NCBI GenBank assembly: GCA_000231825.2 | Contig: JH720304.1 | Coordinates: 1,319,068 to 1,383,067 of the forward strand | DNA length: 64,000 nucleotides | Source: Tetrahymena elliotti 4EA | Lineage: Eukaryota > Ciliophora > Oligohymenophorea > Hymenostomatida > Tetrahymenidae | Direction of reading: 5' to 3' | Shown: piece by piece, positions 48,092-61,910 of the stretch | How the letters are laid out: every line of letters starts with the position of its first letter | Position numbering within the stretch: position 1 is the stretch's first letter | The notes under the pieces: model-generated | What the model was told of the DNA's origin: nothing | Databases searched by the model: none | Seen by the model: only the letters and a program-made list of their open reading frames with translations | Translations under genes and position numbers: made by a program

Positions 48092-49013
48092 TTTTTTTAA
48101 ATTAAGATTAATCCCAAATTTAAAATAATAAAATCAAAGTAAAGTAAATAAAAATTGATATGATAAGAACCAACTATATTTCTTAAAAAAATATATAAGA
48201 TTGGAAACGAAAACCTAAATTTTCAACAAAAAATTATGTTGAAATTTTTAAAATAATATTTTAATTTGATTAAAATAAGCCAATTAATTAAATATTTATG
48301 AGACATAGCCCAATTAAAAATTACTTTTTATTCAAATAAAACCTTATTGAATAAAAAAAATATTTAAAAAAGAAATTCAGTAAACCAATTTTTAATATAG
48401 TTTGAATTATTATGTATTTAGTTTCAAATCATAATGTTGATGCCATTATTTAAGATAGTATAAGAAAATAAATTATGATTAATTAAGATTTCTAAATGTG
48501 ATAAGTGTTTTCAAAATAAAAAACTTTTATTTTTTTATTCAATTTAATTTTTAAAATTTTCAATTATATTATATATTCAAAAAAAATGTCATTTTTATGA
48601 TTATTTCATTTTAAAATGAATTAATCTTTGATTTGATTCAATTTTTTATGAAATTTAATTTTTTTAAAATGAGTTTTATTTTTTTCCTAGTAAGTTTTTA
48701 ATATAGTGTTTATTGAATAGTAATATGGAATTTTTATTAGTTATTTAATGAATGAACATTAGAAAAAAAATTATTGAATATAGATAGATAAATATATCCT
48801 CAATAATATTTTATGAAATTATTGGTTTGGAAAAAGAGAAAAGTGATACATTTTCTGTTTGTTATTTAGTTTAAAATCATAATAATTTTTTGTTTGATTG
48901 GTTTTTTTGTAGATAAAGATTTATTAAGTTATATATTTAATATATCAAATATTGATAGATAGTAGAATACATATTAAACACAACTAAATTTAGATTTTCA
49001 AAATAAACTTTTG
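48092..49013. other. Divergent intergenic region
   Basis: A+T-rich region between the start of the minus-strand pseudogene and the plus-strand leucine-rich-repeat gene. Probably promoter DNA; no discrete element recognised. Confidence 0.5.
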
Positions 49014-50540
49014 ATGAAAAAGCAATCAATATTCAAGAAAGAGGAAACATGTTAAGATATATTTTATGATGATTGAAATGTTTATTAATTATTTCTATTT
49101 CTTCTTTTTATAGAGTTAGTTATTCTACCTTTGTTTAAGGAAAATGAATAGAATCCATGGTGGCACTATAAAAAGTATTCTCAATCAGAAATTGAAAAGA
49201 TTAATAGCTATTTCTTGTAAAATTAAGAATTTATATAAAAAGAATTGGGAGATAACGTTAAATAGAATATGAAGAATATAGCAAATAAAATAGGTTTTTA
49301 TTTTTTGTTAAAATCAAGGCTGATCATTCATTAATTTATTATAATAATTTAGGAGTTCTCCTTCCTCCTTTTTTTTCTTAAGATGAACCAAGCTTCTTAG
49401 ATAGGGAACAAAATTAAAATGATCTTAGCGTTTCTTTAGATTTAATTAAGTCTGAGCCTAATGAAGCTGAAAGCACATTAAGATTTTTTATTTTAAATAG
49501 CATAAAATTAGATTTTGTAACTATGAAAATGCTTAATATAGCTCTTTTCAGTGCAAAAATAAGAGTAATAAGGTAAATAATTAAGATTAATTACATAAAT
49601 AAATAGACTAAGAAATAAATTAATAATCTAGGATAAATAATAGTAAATTTGATTATGATACTTTAAACGAGCTAATTAAGATGCTACAAAGTAATTTATT
49701 ATTTAAAAATCTATTTTATTTATGAGTTTTTATTCTTATAGACAATAAAATAATTAAACTATTTTTTGACTGGAATGATATTGATGAGTGTGAAAACAAG
49801 GATTATTTTTATGAAGTATTATTTAGTAAATGTGTTGATTTAGAATTAGTCACTTTAAGAAACTAAAAAATTGATGATGAAATATTAAGCAAAATTTGTA
49901 ACACAATACTTGAAAATGCCTCCATAATAAAAGTTAAAGTTTTAGATTTATTCTAAAATAAAATCACTAATGAAAGTATTTTTTATAAGTTTTTTTTAGA
50001 TTTTATCTTTTGTTTTTTATGATGGATTAGGTCTTTAAACTCTTTTCACTTTAATGGGAACTTATAATAAGATTTCATATTTAGGTTTAGGGGCTAATCA
50101 TTTAAATTAGCTGACTCCTTTGATAAATAAGATTGGTAAGAAAGTTTTGAGTGCTGAGGAACTTCATGAGTATAGAAAAAAAGAGTAAGAAAGAGATGCA
50201 ATTGTATAAAGAAATTTAAAAGTATATTAAATTTAATATTTTATAAGTTTATTTTATAAATATTGTTCTTTAGAATAAAGGAAAAAACTAAGAAGAAGTT
50301 CCTTACTTAGATGTAGTCAAAGATGTAGGATAAGATAAATTTGCTTACTTTTATAATGAATAACTCTAGCAATTGAATTTAATACAAAATGATTACTCAG
50401 AATAAGATAAAGATGTATTAGAATTATTTTTAACTTATGCTTTTGATGGATTTACTCTAAGTTTGTCAGCAAATAATTTTGAGAAAAAAACTATTGAACG
50501 CTTTAAAAAGAAATTTGGACAAAAGATTTTATTTTACTGA
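49014..50540 (+). CDS. Leucine-rich-repeat (RNI-like) protein, seven exons
   Basis: Exons 49014-49050, 49114-49293, 49353-49572, 49632-49690, 49742-49975, 50031-50221 and 50274-50540 join in phase across six introns of 51-63 nt, giving 1188 bases and 395 residues. The N-terminus (MKKQSIFKKEE) leads to NPWWHYKKYSQSEIEKI. Leucine-rich repeats of the RNI type occupy roughly residues 215-300: VDLELVTLRNQKIDDEIL, IIKVKVLDLFQNKITNESL, then ISYLGLGANHLNQL. The C-terminal third is charged and helical (SAEELHEYRKKEQERDA, YFYNEQLQQLNLIQND). Such proteins usually serve as interaction scaffolds; a binding partner cannot be inferred. Six short introns in 1.5 kb is the highest density in the window. Confidence 0.8.
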
Positions 50541-50657
50541 TTAAATATCTCTATCATTTTGTATTAATTTATTTTTAAACAAACTAATAAAAAAACATCT
50601 TACGCTTTAAGTATTTTAAAAAATGATTTATTTGATTTGATTTACTTCTTTCAAAAG

Positions 50658-51289
50658 ATGACATTTCTATTTGTTAACATTTTATTATATACCATTTTAA
50701 TGCATTGCTTTTATAAAATTCATAAACCTATATCTTCTAATAAAAAACTGATATTAAAATTGAATAAAAGTTTACTTGATTTTAATTTTTAAATTCCTGA
50801 AATGTAAAATTTTTATTTAGAGATACTTACCTCAAATATCAAATTTGATAATTAATTAATTAAATTAATATCATCTAAAAAATCATTAAACATTGAATTG
50901 TAAATAAAATAAACAAATATTTAGAGACAGGCATTAGAATTAGTTCAGTTTTTACAAAAGATCTTATTAGGTCAAAAATTTTTTTTTATTTAAACTTATT
51001 TTAACTATTTTATATTTAAATCCTTCCTTTTTTATAAAATAAAAAAATATTTTTTACATAAGAATTGACTTAGATAGAGCTCAAATTCAATAGTAAAATA
51101 GAAAAAATTGAAATAATCACAGACTTAACTTTTGTTGACAAAAATTTTTTTACTGAACTTTGTATCCTTTATTTTTCAATTATTAGCTTAATAGAAGTAA
51201 TTAAATTCATTAAATAATTTAAATTTGCTGATAAAAAAATAATTCTATTTCAACAGAAGTTAAAAGGTGTAAATAAACATTAATAATGA
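50658..51289 (+). CDS. Small hypothetical protein downstream of the LRR gene
   Basis: Two exons (50658-50970, 51063-51289) around a 92-nt intron give 179 residues. The N-terminal 18 residues are hydrophobic (MTFLFVNILLYTILMHCF) and could be a signal or membrane anchor. The rest is Leu/Ile/Lys/Asn-rich with LRR-like spacing (LILKLNKSLLDF, FYLEILTSNIKF, SLNIELQIKQTN, LTQIELKFNSKIEKIEIIT). Intron removal restores LLELTQIELKF smoothly, which supports the splice. It starts only 117 bases after the preceding gene's stop, so it may be a separated or decayed 3' part of an LRR duplicate. Function unknown. Confidence 0.5.
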
Positions 51290-51988
51290 ACAATTGATTT
51301 CTTATTAAATAACTAAAACATAATATAAAATACATAATTTTGTATTGATATAATTTATTGGGTTTGATTTAGAAAGATTAATTAGTAATTTAAATGAATA
51401 TTTATAATCAAAATATAATGAGAATATCGGTTGAAGAATTTAATGTACAAGTATTGATTTATTTATACATAAACTTACTTTATTTTAATATTAAATTCTA
51501 AAAATTATTATAAACAAATTTATTTCTTCTCTTTTAAAAAATTAACAAAACAAAAACTGTATAATTATTTATTTCACTTAGAATTTCAAGTGTTTATCAT
51601 ATTATTATTTTATTTGTGTTATTATTATCTTATTATATTTCAATTACATTATTGCTAATGCTATTAAAAATTTTGTCTACAACTATTGCAAATAGATTGC
51701 AAATTATTTTAATTTGTTTTATTTAATTTAAGGGATGTTTATGATTAACTTTTCAGAATAAAATTTGTTTAATTTTTTGTTTCTTTGTTTGTATAATTAT
51801 AGTTAAAACTTTGTTTGTAATTTATTATTATCAATTTGATGATATTACTTTAAAAATAAAATAATTAATTGATTGATTGATTGATTTACTTTTTCATTAA
51901 AAACTTATGAATTTTATTGTTAGTTACTATTTAAATTTGTTTACATTATTTTTGAAGCTTCTTATGAATACATAGAAGGAAGGAACAA
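51290..51988. other. Convergent intergenic region
   Basis: Between the 3' ends of the small plus-strand gene and the large minus-strand gene. It contains an ATTG repeat near 51868-51890 (GATTGATTGATTGATT). No gene. Confidence 0.6.
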
Positions 51989-54900
51989 TCATGCATTTTT
52001 ACAGTATTCTTAGAATTTGCGTTCTCCTTCTTTTAACTTTTCTTCTCTGAAATTATTAAATTCTTCTTGTTTAGCTTTATAATCGTTAAAAGATTGTTAG
52101 AACTTGTTTTAAATTTCTATTTCAATTTTTGCAATCTTTTCTTTTGCTTTTTCTGATTCTTTTTTAAGGGCTTCGTTTTACTTTTGTTTTTCTTATTTCT
52201 TCTTTTCCTTACTGCTCTTTTCTTCTTTTTCTTTTTCTTTAAGGATGGGCTTTAAGTTTACTTCTATTCTATTAAGTATTTCTCTACGTAAATATTCATT
52301 TTCTTGGCTATAGAAGTCATTTAAGAAATCGTCCTCGAAAGAGGCACCTCTGTGTACATTTTTTGATGAACTAGATTATTTGCGCTTTTAGTTTTCTTCA
52401 CCTTCTCCTTCATCTTAGGAGTCAGAGTCTTGGTCATTGTCATCATTATTATTATTGTTGTTAGAATTATTATTTTTGTTATTAGAGTTGTTCAAATTAG
52501 ATTGAAGGCACTTAGCTATAGAGCTTTGCTTACGTCTAAGTAAAGTTGGGAACAAAAATTAAATTAACTTAGGGTTTTCTAATAAATTTGCAACATATTT
52601 TTGATTACTTTCACTTAATGAGGGATTCTTTAGGATAGTCATAATAAGAATTTGTAAAGGGAAATTATTTTAATTTTAAATAAATATCTTCATTAATGAA
52701 GACAATGAGTGATTTTTTTCAAATTAGGGGTGGTTTGCTAAGGCTTCGAAAGAAATTCCTTCAAAAACTTTAACAAATTTATTTCCATCTTACTCATAAG
52801 TGATAATTCTAATAATAAGATTATCTCTTTTTTCAAATAGACCCAACGTTTTCATCTATGCACGAATCTTTTAATCATTTTTAGCATTCATCTTAATGAT
52901 ACATTATGGAATAAGTCTATGAATTTCAGCTTCAAATCCAATATATGAATCTAGGCTGTCAATAAATGCTTTGAAATTCTTTAAGAAGTATTAAGCTGAA
53001 TCATCTTTAAAAATGCAATTATTTCTTGAAAGTAACTCATTAAAGAAATTTTTTATAATGATGTGGACAAATTCATCATCAGAATGAGAATAACGTTTAA
53101 AGTATTCAGTGAAATCAAAATCAGCAGGCTTCCTGTGGAAGAAATGAACCATTATTTTCTGAATGATTGTAAATATTTTTTCTTTCTCCAGTTTATAAGC
53201 CATATATTACTAATTGCTAATTTGTTTGAATTTTTATGATTAGCCTAAGCTCTAGCTGCTATTATTGCTATTACTATCCATGGACATCTTCATTTAAGGA
53301 GTTTAGTTAACTAATTAGTTTTTAGATGTATTGTTATTTAATTCACTCTTGATGTTTTGGTTTGTTTAGTCAGTACCTAAGATACTGTTATCATTTTATT
53401 TCTTTTCAGCACTTTAGAATAAATGATTACTTACATTCAATTGATTATTATGAAGATTTTGATTTTAAGAGCTTTTTAAGTTAATGGAATTGTTGATTTA
53501 ATTATTTGAATGTTTACTTTAATTTAAGTTATTAGATTATTATTATTGAGCATTAAAATTATCATGAGGACCAGAAAGATCTTACCATTTATTTGGAAGC
53601 AATAAATAGAACCAATTAAGAAAATTAGTTTAATCGAGAATTAGATTAACATTGTTAGGTTCATCAAGAACTGCTTCAAAAATATTAAGCATTTCATTTC
53701 TAAAAGAAATTGAATTCTCATCGTTTTGATTTTCTGGTTCATATTCTTTTAGAACCTTAAAGAAAATTTCTAGCATGTATATATTTGTGATTATCTTTCC
53801 TCCTTTTTATTATTCCATTTATGACTTGGATAGATTCATAATACTATTAGCTTAACCACTTCTATTGAGTAGAGTTGAAACTACAGATGAGTTACTTGGA
53901 TACAAAATATTAGGATTATACTCCCAGAAAGTAAAATCATAAAGAATTTTGCAAATGTTTTAATTAATTTTCCCTCTTTAAAGTTTTTCTCCAATTAAAT
54001 AATAAAAATATTCTTTTTTGCCATAAACTTCAGTTTTTTTTGTCTTGGAATAGATGCTCATGCAAGATAAAATAAACTATTTATAAGCAAAACTGAAATA
54101 AATAAAAATTTAAAAAAAGTAAAATTTTTTACCTTGAGAACCATTTCAGTAACTTCTAAGTTAGGGCAACTTAAGCATCCAAATAAATTATAAATATAGT
54201 TTTAGCTAATTATTCTCTCAAGCAGAGGACTAACTTTTTCAAGTATTGCTGGTCTAGTGTGAAGTTATGGAGTAGTATTGAGTAAAATATGTATGGCCAT
54301 AATAGACAGAGCATCAATAAAGAATGAAGTGGATTGCTTATAGCTGCTTAATTGAATTAAATTGTTATAATTCAATAAACTATCAAGAACTAATTTAATT
54401 TCATCTGAATTTGGTTTTTGGATGATTCTTTCAAATATACTTAGAATCTATGTATACAAATTATTATCTTTAGATAAAACTCTTCCTGTATTAAGGATTT
54501 CTAATAAAAAAATAAGACTGTAACTTTCATATTTAAATGCTTTTAAGTTTTGAGATTTAAGAATAACTTTTCCCAAATATTCGAAAAATAGGTGATGAGA
54601 ATCCTTCAAATTAGTATCAAATAAACTGCAAAATAATGCATTAAAGCAGATGGACCTCTTTGGTTCGACAGAAGGAATCTTTTCGTCATCTTATTTAAGC
54701 AAGGGATTACTTAAAATAGCATTTGAATTATTAACATTCAAGCAAATATCAATGAATAACATACAAGCTCTTTCTACATAATTGATGTCTTAAATAATCT
54801 TCGATATCAAATAAGAAAGTATGAATATTCCATCCATTTCCATAAATGATTAAGCTTTTTAAGGTGTGTTAACTAAAATATCTTTCAGAACAACTAAAAC

Positions 54901-57900
54901 TCTAAATGCATATTCAGTATAGTTGTTGTCATTTTTCAACTTGTTAAATTTAATAACCTTCATCAACATTTTTACTTCTTCTTTCTCTTGCAACTTATTA
55001 ACATATTTCTCAGAAATTATTTTCTTTGTTTCTTCACATTAATTTCTGCAAATGATGCTCTTAATAAGAGTATTCTCTCTCTCCAACTTTTTCATTCTTT
55101 CATCCTTCTATTATTAACTAGAGTGATCACAGCTCAAATACTAATCACTGAAAAATAAAAATTTTCCTAAATAATGAACTGTTTCATCATCATCCAAGCA
55201 AATTTTTCTAATATAAAAACAATTTATTAAATAAAAAAAAATATTGATTTAACAACCATTCAATTCTTTTTGGATTTAAAAATAAAAATGAGATCCAAAT
55301 TTAGGTACTTTTCCCTAAAAAATAAAGAGTATTTATTTGATAAAAATTTAGATATTTTGAGTCTATAAACTATAAAACTAAAAAGCCATATCAATTTATT
55401 TTGGTATTTTGATTACCTTCAAAAAAATTATATATTTTAATTAAATAAACACAGTTATTTCTCTTAATGTAACTATCCTATATCATTTTGTTATTTAATT
55501 CATTTTAGTTTTCAAATTTACTAGAAAAGGATAATTCTTCACTTTATTTAATTATTGAAGACATCAGTAAATTTTTTTAAAATTTGATTTGAATTGAATA
55601 ATTTATATTTCTGGTGAATTACAATTTATTTTGTTTTTAATTTTTAAATTTAAAAAAGAAATTTAATTAAACTAGAAAAATAGTTTACACTTAGTCAGGT
55701 GCTATAACTTTTTGCAGAAGGATTGTTGCTATTTCTTTAAGGCATTCCATTAATCCATGGAAGGTGTTATCAAAAGTTGAAATCTGACAACATTTTCTTG
55801 ACTACTTTCTTTCCATGAAATCAAAAAGAGTATCTAGGAAATATATAGTAGAATTTTTATTGTCATCTCTTTATATACTCTTCATAATAATTTCTGAAAA
55901 GGCATATTCGTACTCAGTAGAGAAAGTACCTTCAACATACGAATATATTTTGAGAATTTCATTAACTTTTTGCAATAATTCTTCTCTTTATTATTTTCCT
56001 ATTGGCATGTTGGCTTGAGTGATATCGCTGGAATAGAAAATTGGATTATTTAGTTGGTATACATATTTAAGACCTTCAAGAATGCTTATTTCATTGTGAT
56101 TTTCAGTATTTTTTGTTGTTTATTCAGCAATTCCATTTAATTCTACTCCATTTAGAGTCTAGAAAATGGAGCTTGAACTACTTTCATATTCACTCTCAAA
56201 TAATCTCATAATTAAAGCTAATAAATGATATGTTGATTTAAGTCTTCTAGCAATAATTAAATTCTTCCAATTTGATAAGAAAAGATTTTTAAGATTATCA
56301 AGAGATAAAGATATAACCTCGTATTACTAACTTGCAGAAATTAATTTAATAAAAGTTTCAAAAGCATCAAAATTCATAATTTGCATAATTTCTTTATCAT
56401 TAATAATTATATCAACATATAATTTCATCATGTTTTCTAAAAATTTTTTATTTTTTTCTTCTCCATAGTTGCGAACTCTATTTATAACACCAGCTAGGAC
56501 TTCATATCCTCTAACTTTTCTAAATTCTGCTTTGTATTTTTAGTCTTCGCTGCTCAGAAGCTTATAAATAGTTTATATTAAATTCAATTAAGCTTCTTCA
56601 TTGTTGTTTCCATTGTGAAGTGTTTTTAAAATTGCTTTGAAACCTCCCTGTAAAATAGTAAAAATTTCATCGCTTTGATCAGATTATTGATCAATAGATT
56701 TAATCTAGCTTCCTTAACCTCCTTAATAATTGATACTTCCCTAATTATTTTTTTATTCTTCTAATTCTTCCTCTATTATGCTTCCTTGATTACTTTAAGG
56801 CTTGATATTTTACTATGAATTGCTTATGATGTTATTGTTATTCTATTGAATAACTCTTTCATTAGAGTTAACGCTTATCTCTAAATGATCACTTGAAAAA
56901 ATGTTTGCTTGCTCATTGATATTATTTTATTAATTTATTTTTAAGGCAATTAAAAGCTTTAAATCCATTTCAAAGATATCTTCATAAGTAGGAGGATCAA
57001 CAAATTCTTAAACTTTACCATTGCTTAGAATATTACCATTTGAATCTTTTCTATTATTTTAATTGTAGAGTGATGTTTTTTTTGCAACACTTTGCTATCT
57101 GTCTCTATTGTTGGTATTACCATCCTCCTAGACTTGATTTGTTGTATTTGAATTATCACTTTACAAAAAGATTCTTTGAATTTCATTGAATGTAAACTTT
57201 CTAAAATCTAATGCAATTTTTTTGATTTTCTTCTTTATTGAGTTGAATTCTTCTTTTTCTTCAATATGTCCCTACATTTCATTTAAGAGTCTTGATTCTT
57301 CAGAGTTGTCAATTTGTAAGAAATGAAGCAAAGCTCTACTTATAACTCTAGAAACTCTTTCATCTTTATCCATAAGCATCTTCATCAACTTACTAAAACC
57401 TTCCTTTTAAACAAAACTAACTTTAGAATCAACATTTTCTGCAATCATGATAATCAGCTCCACAACAGTAACTTTGCTTTCACTTTTATCTAACTATTTA
57501 ATAATTAAAATGTTTTAATGTAACATCATCAAAGTATAAGACTAGCTTTAATTAGTTAGTGATTGGTATTTCCAAAATACTGAAAAAGAATAAGCTATCA
57601 ATCATTTTTAAATTTTTTTTTTCCTGATTAAAAATAATAAAAGAGACAGGCAGGCAGATTAAAAAATAATTTTTGAAACAACAAATTGATTTGATTGGAC
57701 AAATATTTTATTTTAAATTCAAAGAATCGCAATGAAGAAACAAAATGGGTGTTTACTTTCTCAGCAACACTAAGGAAATTATTGAGAATTGTTTGAGAAT
57801 TTTCAATTTATTTTCTATATTTATCATCCCTTAAAATGAATTCAACTATTTCTAAAACCTAATTAACAATTTCATTAGCTAATGCATTATTTGGGCTATT

Positions 57901-58170
57901 AACGTCTGCATTCTTGTCATATTCCTCTAAGAATTTAAGAAGACTTTTCAAAATTTCACTTGCTTCTCCTAATATTCCATCTATCTATTTTCTGCTATCA
58001 TTTTTCTCAGAAAGGGTCTTGAGTGACTCCTTAACATGATCTAGGAATTTCTTCAATCTATTTAGAGTTTCAGGATCATCCTGCAAATGGCTCACTTTTT
58101 TAAAATCCGCCCATAACTTTTAAGCTTTTTAAACAGAGCTTGAAACTCTAAACTTAGCGAAAATATTCAT
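51989..58170 (-). CDS. Large armadillo/HEAT-like scaffold protein, at least four exons
   Basis: Begins at ATG 58170 (MNIFAKFRVSSSVQKAQKLW). Introns: 57542-57756 (215 nt), one between about 55220 and 55690 whose ends I could not fix, and 54077-54132 (56 nt). The frame then runs to TGA 51991-51989, for about 1800 residues. Most of it is alpha-helical, armadillo/HEAT-like: EFRKVRGYEVLAGVINRVRN, NALFCSLFDTNLKDSHHLFF, LCSPN-type turns and RPAILEKVSPLLERIIS. The GYEVLAG block followed by long helical arrays resembles the N-terminal scaffold of BEACH proteins (neurobeachin/LYST/WDFY), yet no BEACH or WD40 domain follows. Asn/Ser/Gln-rich linkers lie near 53560-53260 and 52500-52430, and the C-terminus is a Lys/Glu coiled coil (KEKEKEEKSSKEKKKQEK). 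Probably a trafficking or cytoskeletal scaffold. Confidence 0.72.
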
Positions 58171-59303
58171 ACTTTCGTATGCTATTTGTATAATTTAAGT
58201 ATGTTTTCTCGCTTACTAATTTGAATTCTCTTTTTATAATCCTACTTTAGTATTAAGTTGAAAAACACTTTCTTTTGATTTGTTTATTAATTTTTGTATT
58301 TTAATTTACCCTTCTTTCTCTCTCTAAATTCTTAAATTTTACTTGAAGACAAACAAACTCTTTATTTAATTAAAAACGAGATTATCTTTTGTTGTATTAC
58401 TCTCTATTTATAAATATAATTCAATATTTTTCTTTACTCTAAATTAATCATTTCATTCATTAATTCAATCAAATTTTCATTTAATGTTTGTATGCTTTTA
58501 CCTTCTTTTAAATTATTAATTTCTTAATTCACTTCATTAAAACAAACATTCATATATTTATTTTTTTGTATTTAAAAATCAAAAAAATAAATAATTGCAT
58601 CTCTCCAATATCATATCATCGAAAATATAAACAAATTTATAATTCAATCAATTTAAAATTACTTCTATTGCTTTAAACATATTAAAAGGGGTTTATATTT
58701 GAAATTTAAATGATATTTAATGTTAACTATCGCTCCTACCAAATCTTCAATTTTTTTTCTCTTAGCATTTTTAAATTTAGCTTTTCTTTATACTGTGTTT
58801 AGCATAATTTCAAAATTTCCCAAATTAAAGTCTTATGCTGATTTTTATTTTCAAAAATCTTTGAAAATATCTAATTTTTTATGGATTTTATGTATTTTTG
58901 GTATGAAGAAAAATGTAATTAATTTTTTTTTTTAAATCTTGCGCTAATTAAGAAATTTCTAAATTAATTATTTTGAAACTTTTTTTTATAAAAATTCCAC
59001 AAATTTTTTCAAAATTTTTTATGTAAGTTAACATTTTAATTTGAAATATTTTATTTTCAATAAAATATGCAAATTTAAAAAAAATAAAAACTAAAAGTTT
59101 TTCTCATTAATATTTTTTTAGGTTTTTCATTAAGCCAATTAAGTAGACATTAAAATAAATTAATTTTTATGAATTAAATTTCATATTTCTAAATTAATTA
59201 TTTATACAAATTAAGAAAGAAAAATTTTTTTACTAAAAAAAGAATTTTTAATCTAGCTAATATTTATTCAATTTAATCTATCTAGCCAATATTTGATAAA
59301 GCG
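58171..59303. other. Divergent promoter region (scaffold gene / MED31)
   Basis: About 1.1 kb of A+T-rich DNA between two divergently transcribed genes. No discrete promoter motif could be assigned. Confidence 0.55.
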
Positions 59304-59850
59304 ATGAAGCCTACAATGAATATGCATATGCAAAATTCAAATCAATAAGATCAAAATCAAGGCAGCAATCAAGAACTTTTCAATTTAAGATCTGAATTTG
59401 AATAGTATTAAAGATTTTAGTTAGATCTTGAATTTGTTAACATGCTTGCTAACCCATATTACATTTTATGTAAATTAATTAGTATTATCAAAGTATTTAA
59501 TATAATTTTATCTAAAACAGAATTGCAAGAGTATGATTATTTCTCAAATGAGAGATTCTAAAATTATTTGAAATACTTATCCTATTTTAAGCAACCAGAA
59601 TACTTCAAGTTTGTAAAGTAAGTTTCACTTCAAAATAATATTCCGCTAAATAATATCATTAAAAAGGTATCCATTAGGCATAAAAATGCTTGATTTAATT
59701 CAGTAAGATAAATTCCTAGAAAATTTAAGTAATAATGGAATTGATTTTGCTCATAAATTGAATGCTCAAAATACTTATACAAAGCAATTCCTAAATTATT
59801 TGGCAAAAAAATCAGATGTGTAAAAAATTGTTAAAAAAGAAGAAAATTGA
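59304..59850 (+). CDS. MED31: Mediator complex subunit 31 (SOH1)
   Basis: Exons 59304-59469, 59521-59617 and 59667-59850 join in phase across introns of 51 and 49 nt to give 148 residues. The MED31 core spans about residues 30-110: FEQYQRFQLDLEFVNMLANP, YDYFSNERFQNYLKYLSYF, KQPEYFKFVKYP and IKMLDLIQQDKF, matching the family order (RFQ.ELEFVQ.LANP, YF.DE.F.NYLKYL.YWK.PEY.K...YP, ML.LLQ). MED31 sits in the Mediator middle module, where its helical bundle contacts MED7N, and supports RNA polymerase II initiation. The first 28 residues are a Met/Asn/Gln-rich extension and the last ~40 a charged tail. The typical W in YWKEPEY is replaced by F. Exon joins fall exactly where the family alignment continues, confirming both introns. 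Confidence 0.95.
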
Positions 59851-61061
59851 TAAAAGAGAATACCAATAAATATATAATAATTATTTTACTAAAAACTAAT
59901 ATAATAAATTAGAGCAATTACCATCCATATTTTATTTGATTTCCTTGTCTCAAAATTGTATATAAATTAATAATTATTCTAAGGAGACATAGATCTCAAA
60001 AAACCTTTCCAATTTATTTTATATTTGTAAATGACTAACTTAGGTTAAAAATTCAAATCAGATTTAGTATCTAAAAGGATAAACTTAGCTTATATTTTTA
60101 ACTTAAAATATTTTTATAAAGTTTTCATTACGTTTTATAGAATAATTGATTCATACCATCTAATTAAATTGCTAAAAGATCTAAAGAATAAATTATGTTA
60201 CCACAAAAAATATAAAAATGTTTGAATTCTTTTTACTATAAAAGATAATAGATGCTTAAAAACTTATCAAATTTTAAATATTTTTTTTAAAGCTATTTTA
60301 CCTCTGTTATAACTCAGTTTTAAAATTATATACGATAATATCAATATTCTGTAGAAAAAATATTTAGTGATAGGCATTTAAAAACCTATCTATTTAAGAA
60401 AAAAGATATCTCTGAAGATAACTATGTTTTATGTAATATTTTAATATATATCTTGTTGAATCAATTTAGATGATATATTTAATTTATAATTATTTTAGAA
60501 AGGTCTTCATACACTTTTATTGGTTCTTACATTTAATAAGTATTACTAAATGATTTAAAGATTAAGTTTTTTAGATTTTATAAAAAATAAAAATATTATT
60601 ATTTTGATTTAGGATTTTAATTTTTATTTCATTCTATTAATAAATTCTTATTTATATTAAATAGCTTTTAAATTTATAGTATATAATTGTTTTATAAATA
60701 TTCAAATAAACTCAGAAGAAAATAGTATTTTAAAAATTTATTTTTTTCACAAATTACCAATTTTCTGTCAATTTAAATAAATTGATCAAATTCTATTATT
60801 TCTTAAATTATATAAAAACTTGTATCTATTTATAGTTTTTTAAAAATTTTTGAAGTCTGATAAGAACTAATAATGTCTCTTTTAATTAATAAATCTTTTT
60901 TAGAATTATAATAAAAATTAAAAACTCTTGAAATCAATCAAAAATTCTTATTTTAAGTTTCTATCAAAAATATATTTAGAACTTAAGAAGAAATACAAAA
61001 AAGATAAATACAAAATACTAAATATGTGATATTAGTTAGTATGTTTGTTATTAATACAAAA
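59851..61061. other. Convergent intergenic region
   Basis: A+T-rich 1.2 kb between the 3' ends of MED31 and the minus-strand LRR gene. A plus-strand frame near 59975-60225 is open for ~75 codons (KYFYKVFITFYRIIDSYH), within chance expectation for this composition. Confidence 0.5.
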
Positions 61062-61910
61062 TCAAAATAAATGAACTAGTCTTTTGCATTTTCTCTTAAT
61101 TTTTGATTTGATAAAAATTTTATCACGTGTTTTTATTTCTTCGAGATCAAAAAACAAAGAATTTAAGTTCTACATTTCTTATAAAGTCTAGCAAATTTCT
61201 AAAATATCTATTTAAGCCTTTAAGGAAAGAAATAATAGAAAGACTTAAAATTTTTTCAATTACTCACAAAACAATTTTGAAGTAATATAATTAATTGGAA
61301 TAGCTTGAATATCAATAATAAATAATCTAATTTATTAACAATTAGGTAATTCACTTCCTATTATACTTGTCTCATCTTCAAATTCTATTCCTATTCTTCC
61401 AAATTCTAAAGATATTTCATTTGTAAGTTTGCATTTTGATATTTAAGAGCATAATTCTTCCACTCCTTGAGCTAAAATATAATTTCTAAAAAAACTAAGA
61501 TTAATTTTTTCCAAAAGTTAGCATTATGATATTGCTTCACCTATCTCTTTTGCAAAATTTGTATTGATATCATTTCTGTAAAATCCTAATTCTAATTGTC
61601 TTAAATTTTTGCATTTTATAATTGATTCACATATTTCTAAAACCCCGTATAAATAAAAAGATGATTCTGAATAAAAAATTGATAAATAAACTAATTTTTC
61701 ACATGATTAAACTATTTCAGATTTCAGCCATTATTATGGAAATTCGTTTTTGGGATAGTTTAAAGCATCAAAATCAGATGAAATTATATTTAAAAATCTT
61801 TAATTCGCTTTTTTAAATTTATCATCTTCTTATTCATCTTCTTTAATAAAATCATCCTGGTCTAAACTTTATTTCTATGACTAGCCTTTAAGTTGAAAAA
61901 CAGTAGACAT
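61062..61910 (-). CDS. Leucine-rich-repeat-like protein, single exon
   Basis: 282 residues from ATG 61910 (MSTVFQLKGQSQK) to TGA 61064-61062, without introns. After an acidic N-terminus (DQDDFIKEDEQEDDKF) the body shows irregular RNI/LRR-type repeats: CEKLVYLSIFYSE, CKNLRQLELGFYRNDI, CQLLEKINLSFFRNYI, KCKLTNEISLEFGRIGI and EMQNLNSLFFDLEEI. Each has a Cys/Leu-L--L-L core with ~28-30 residue spacing, as in many ciliate LRR proteins of the kinase-like family, though no kinase domain is present. Likely a small interaction module. Confidence 0.72.
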
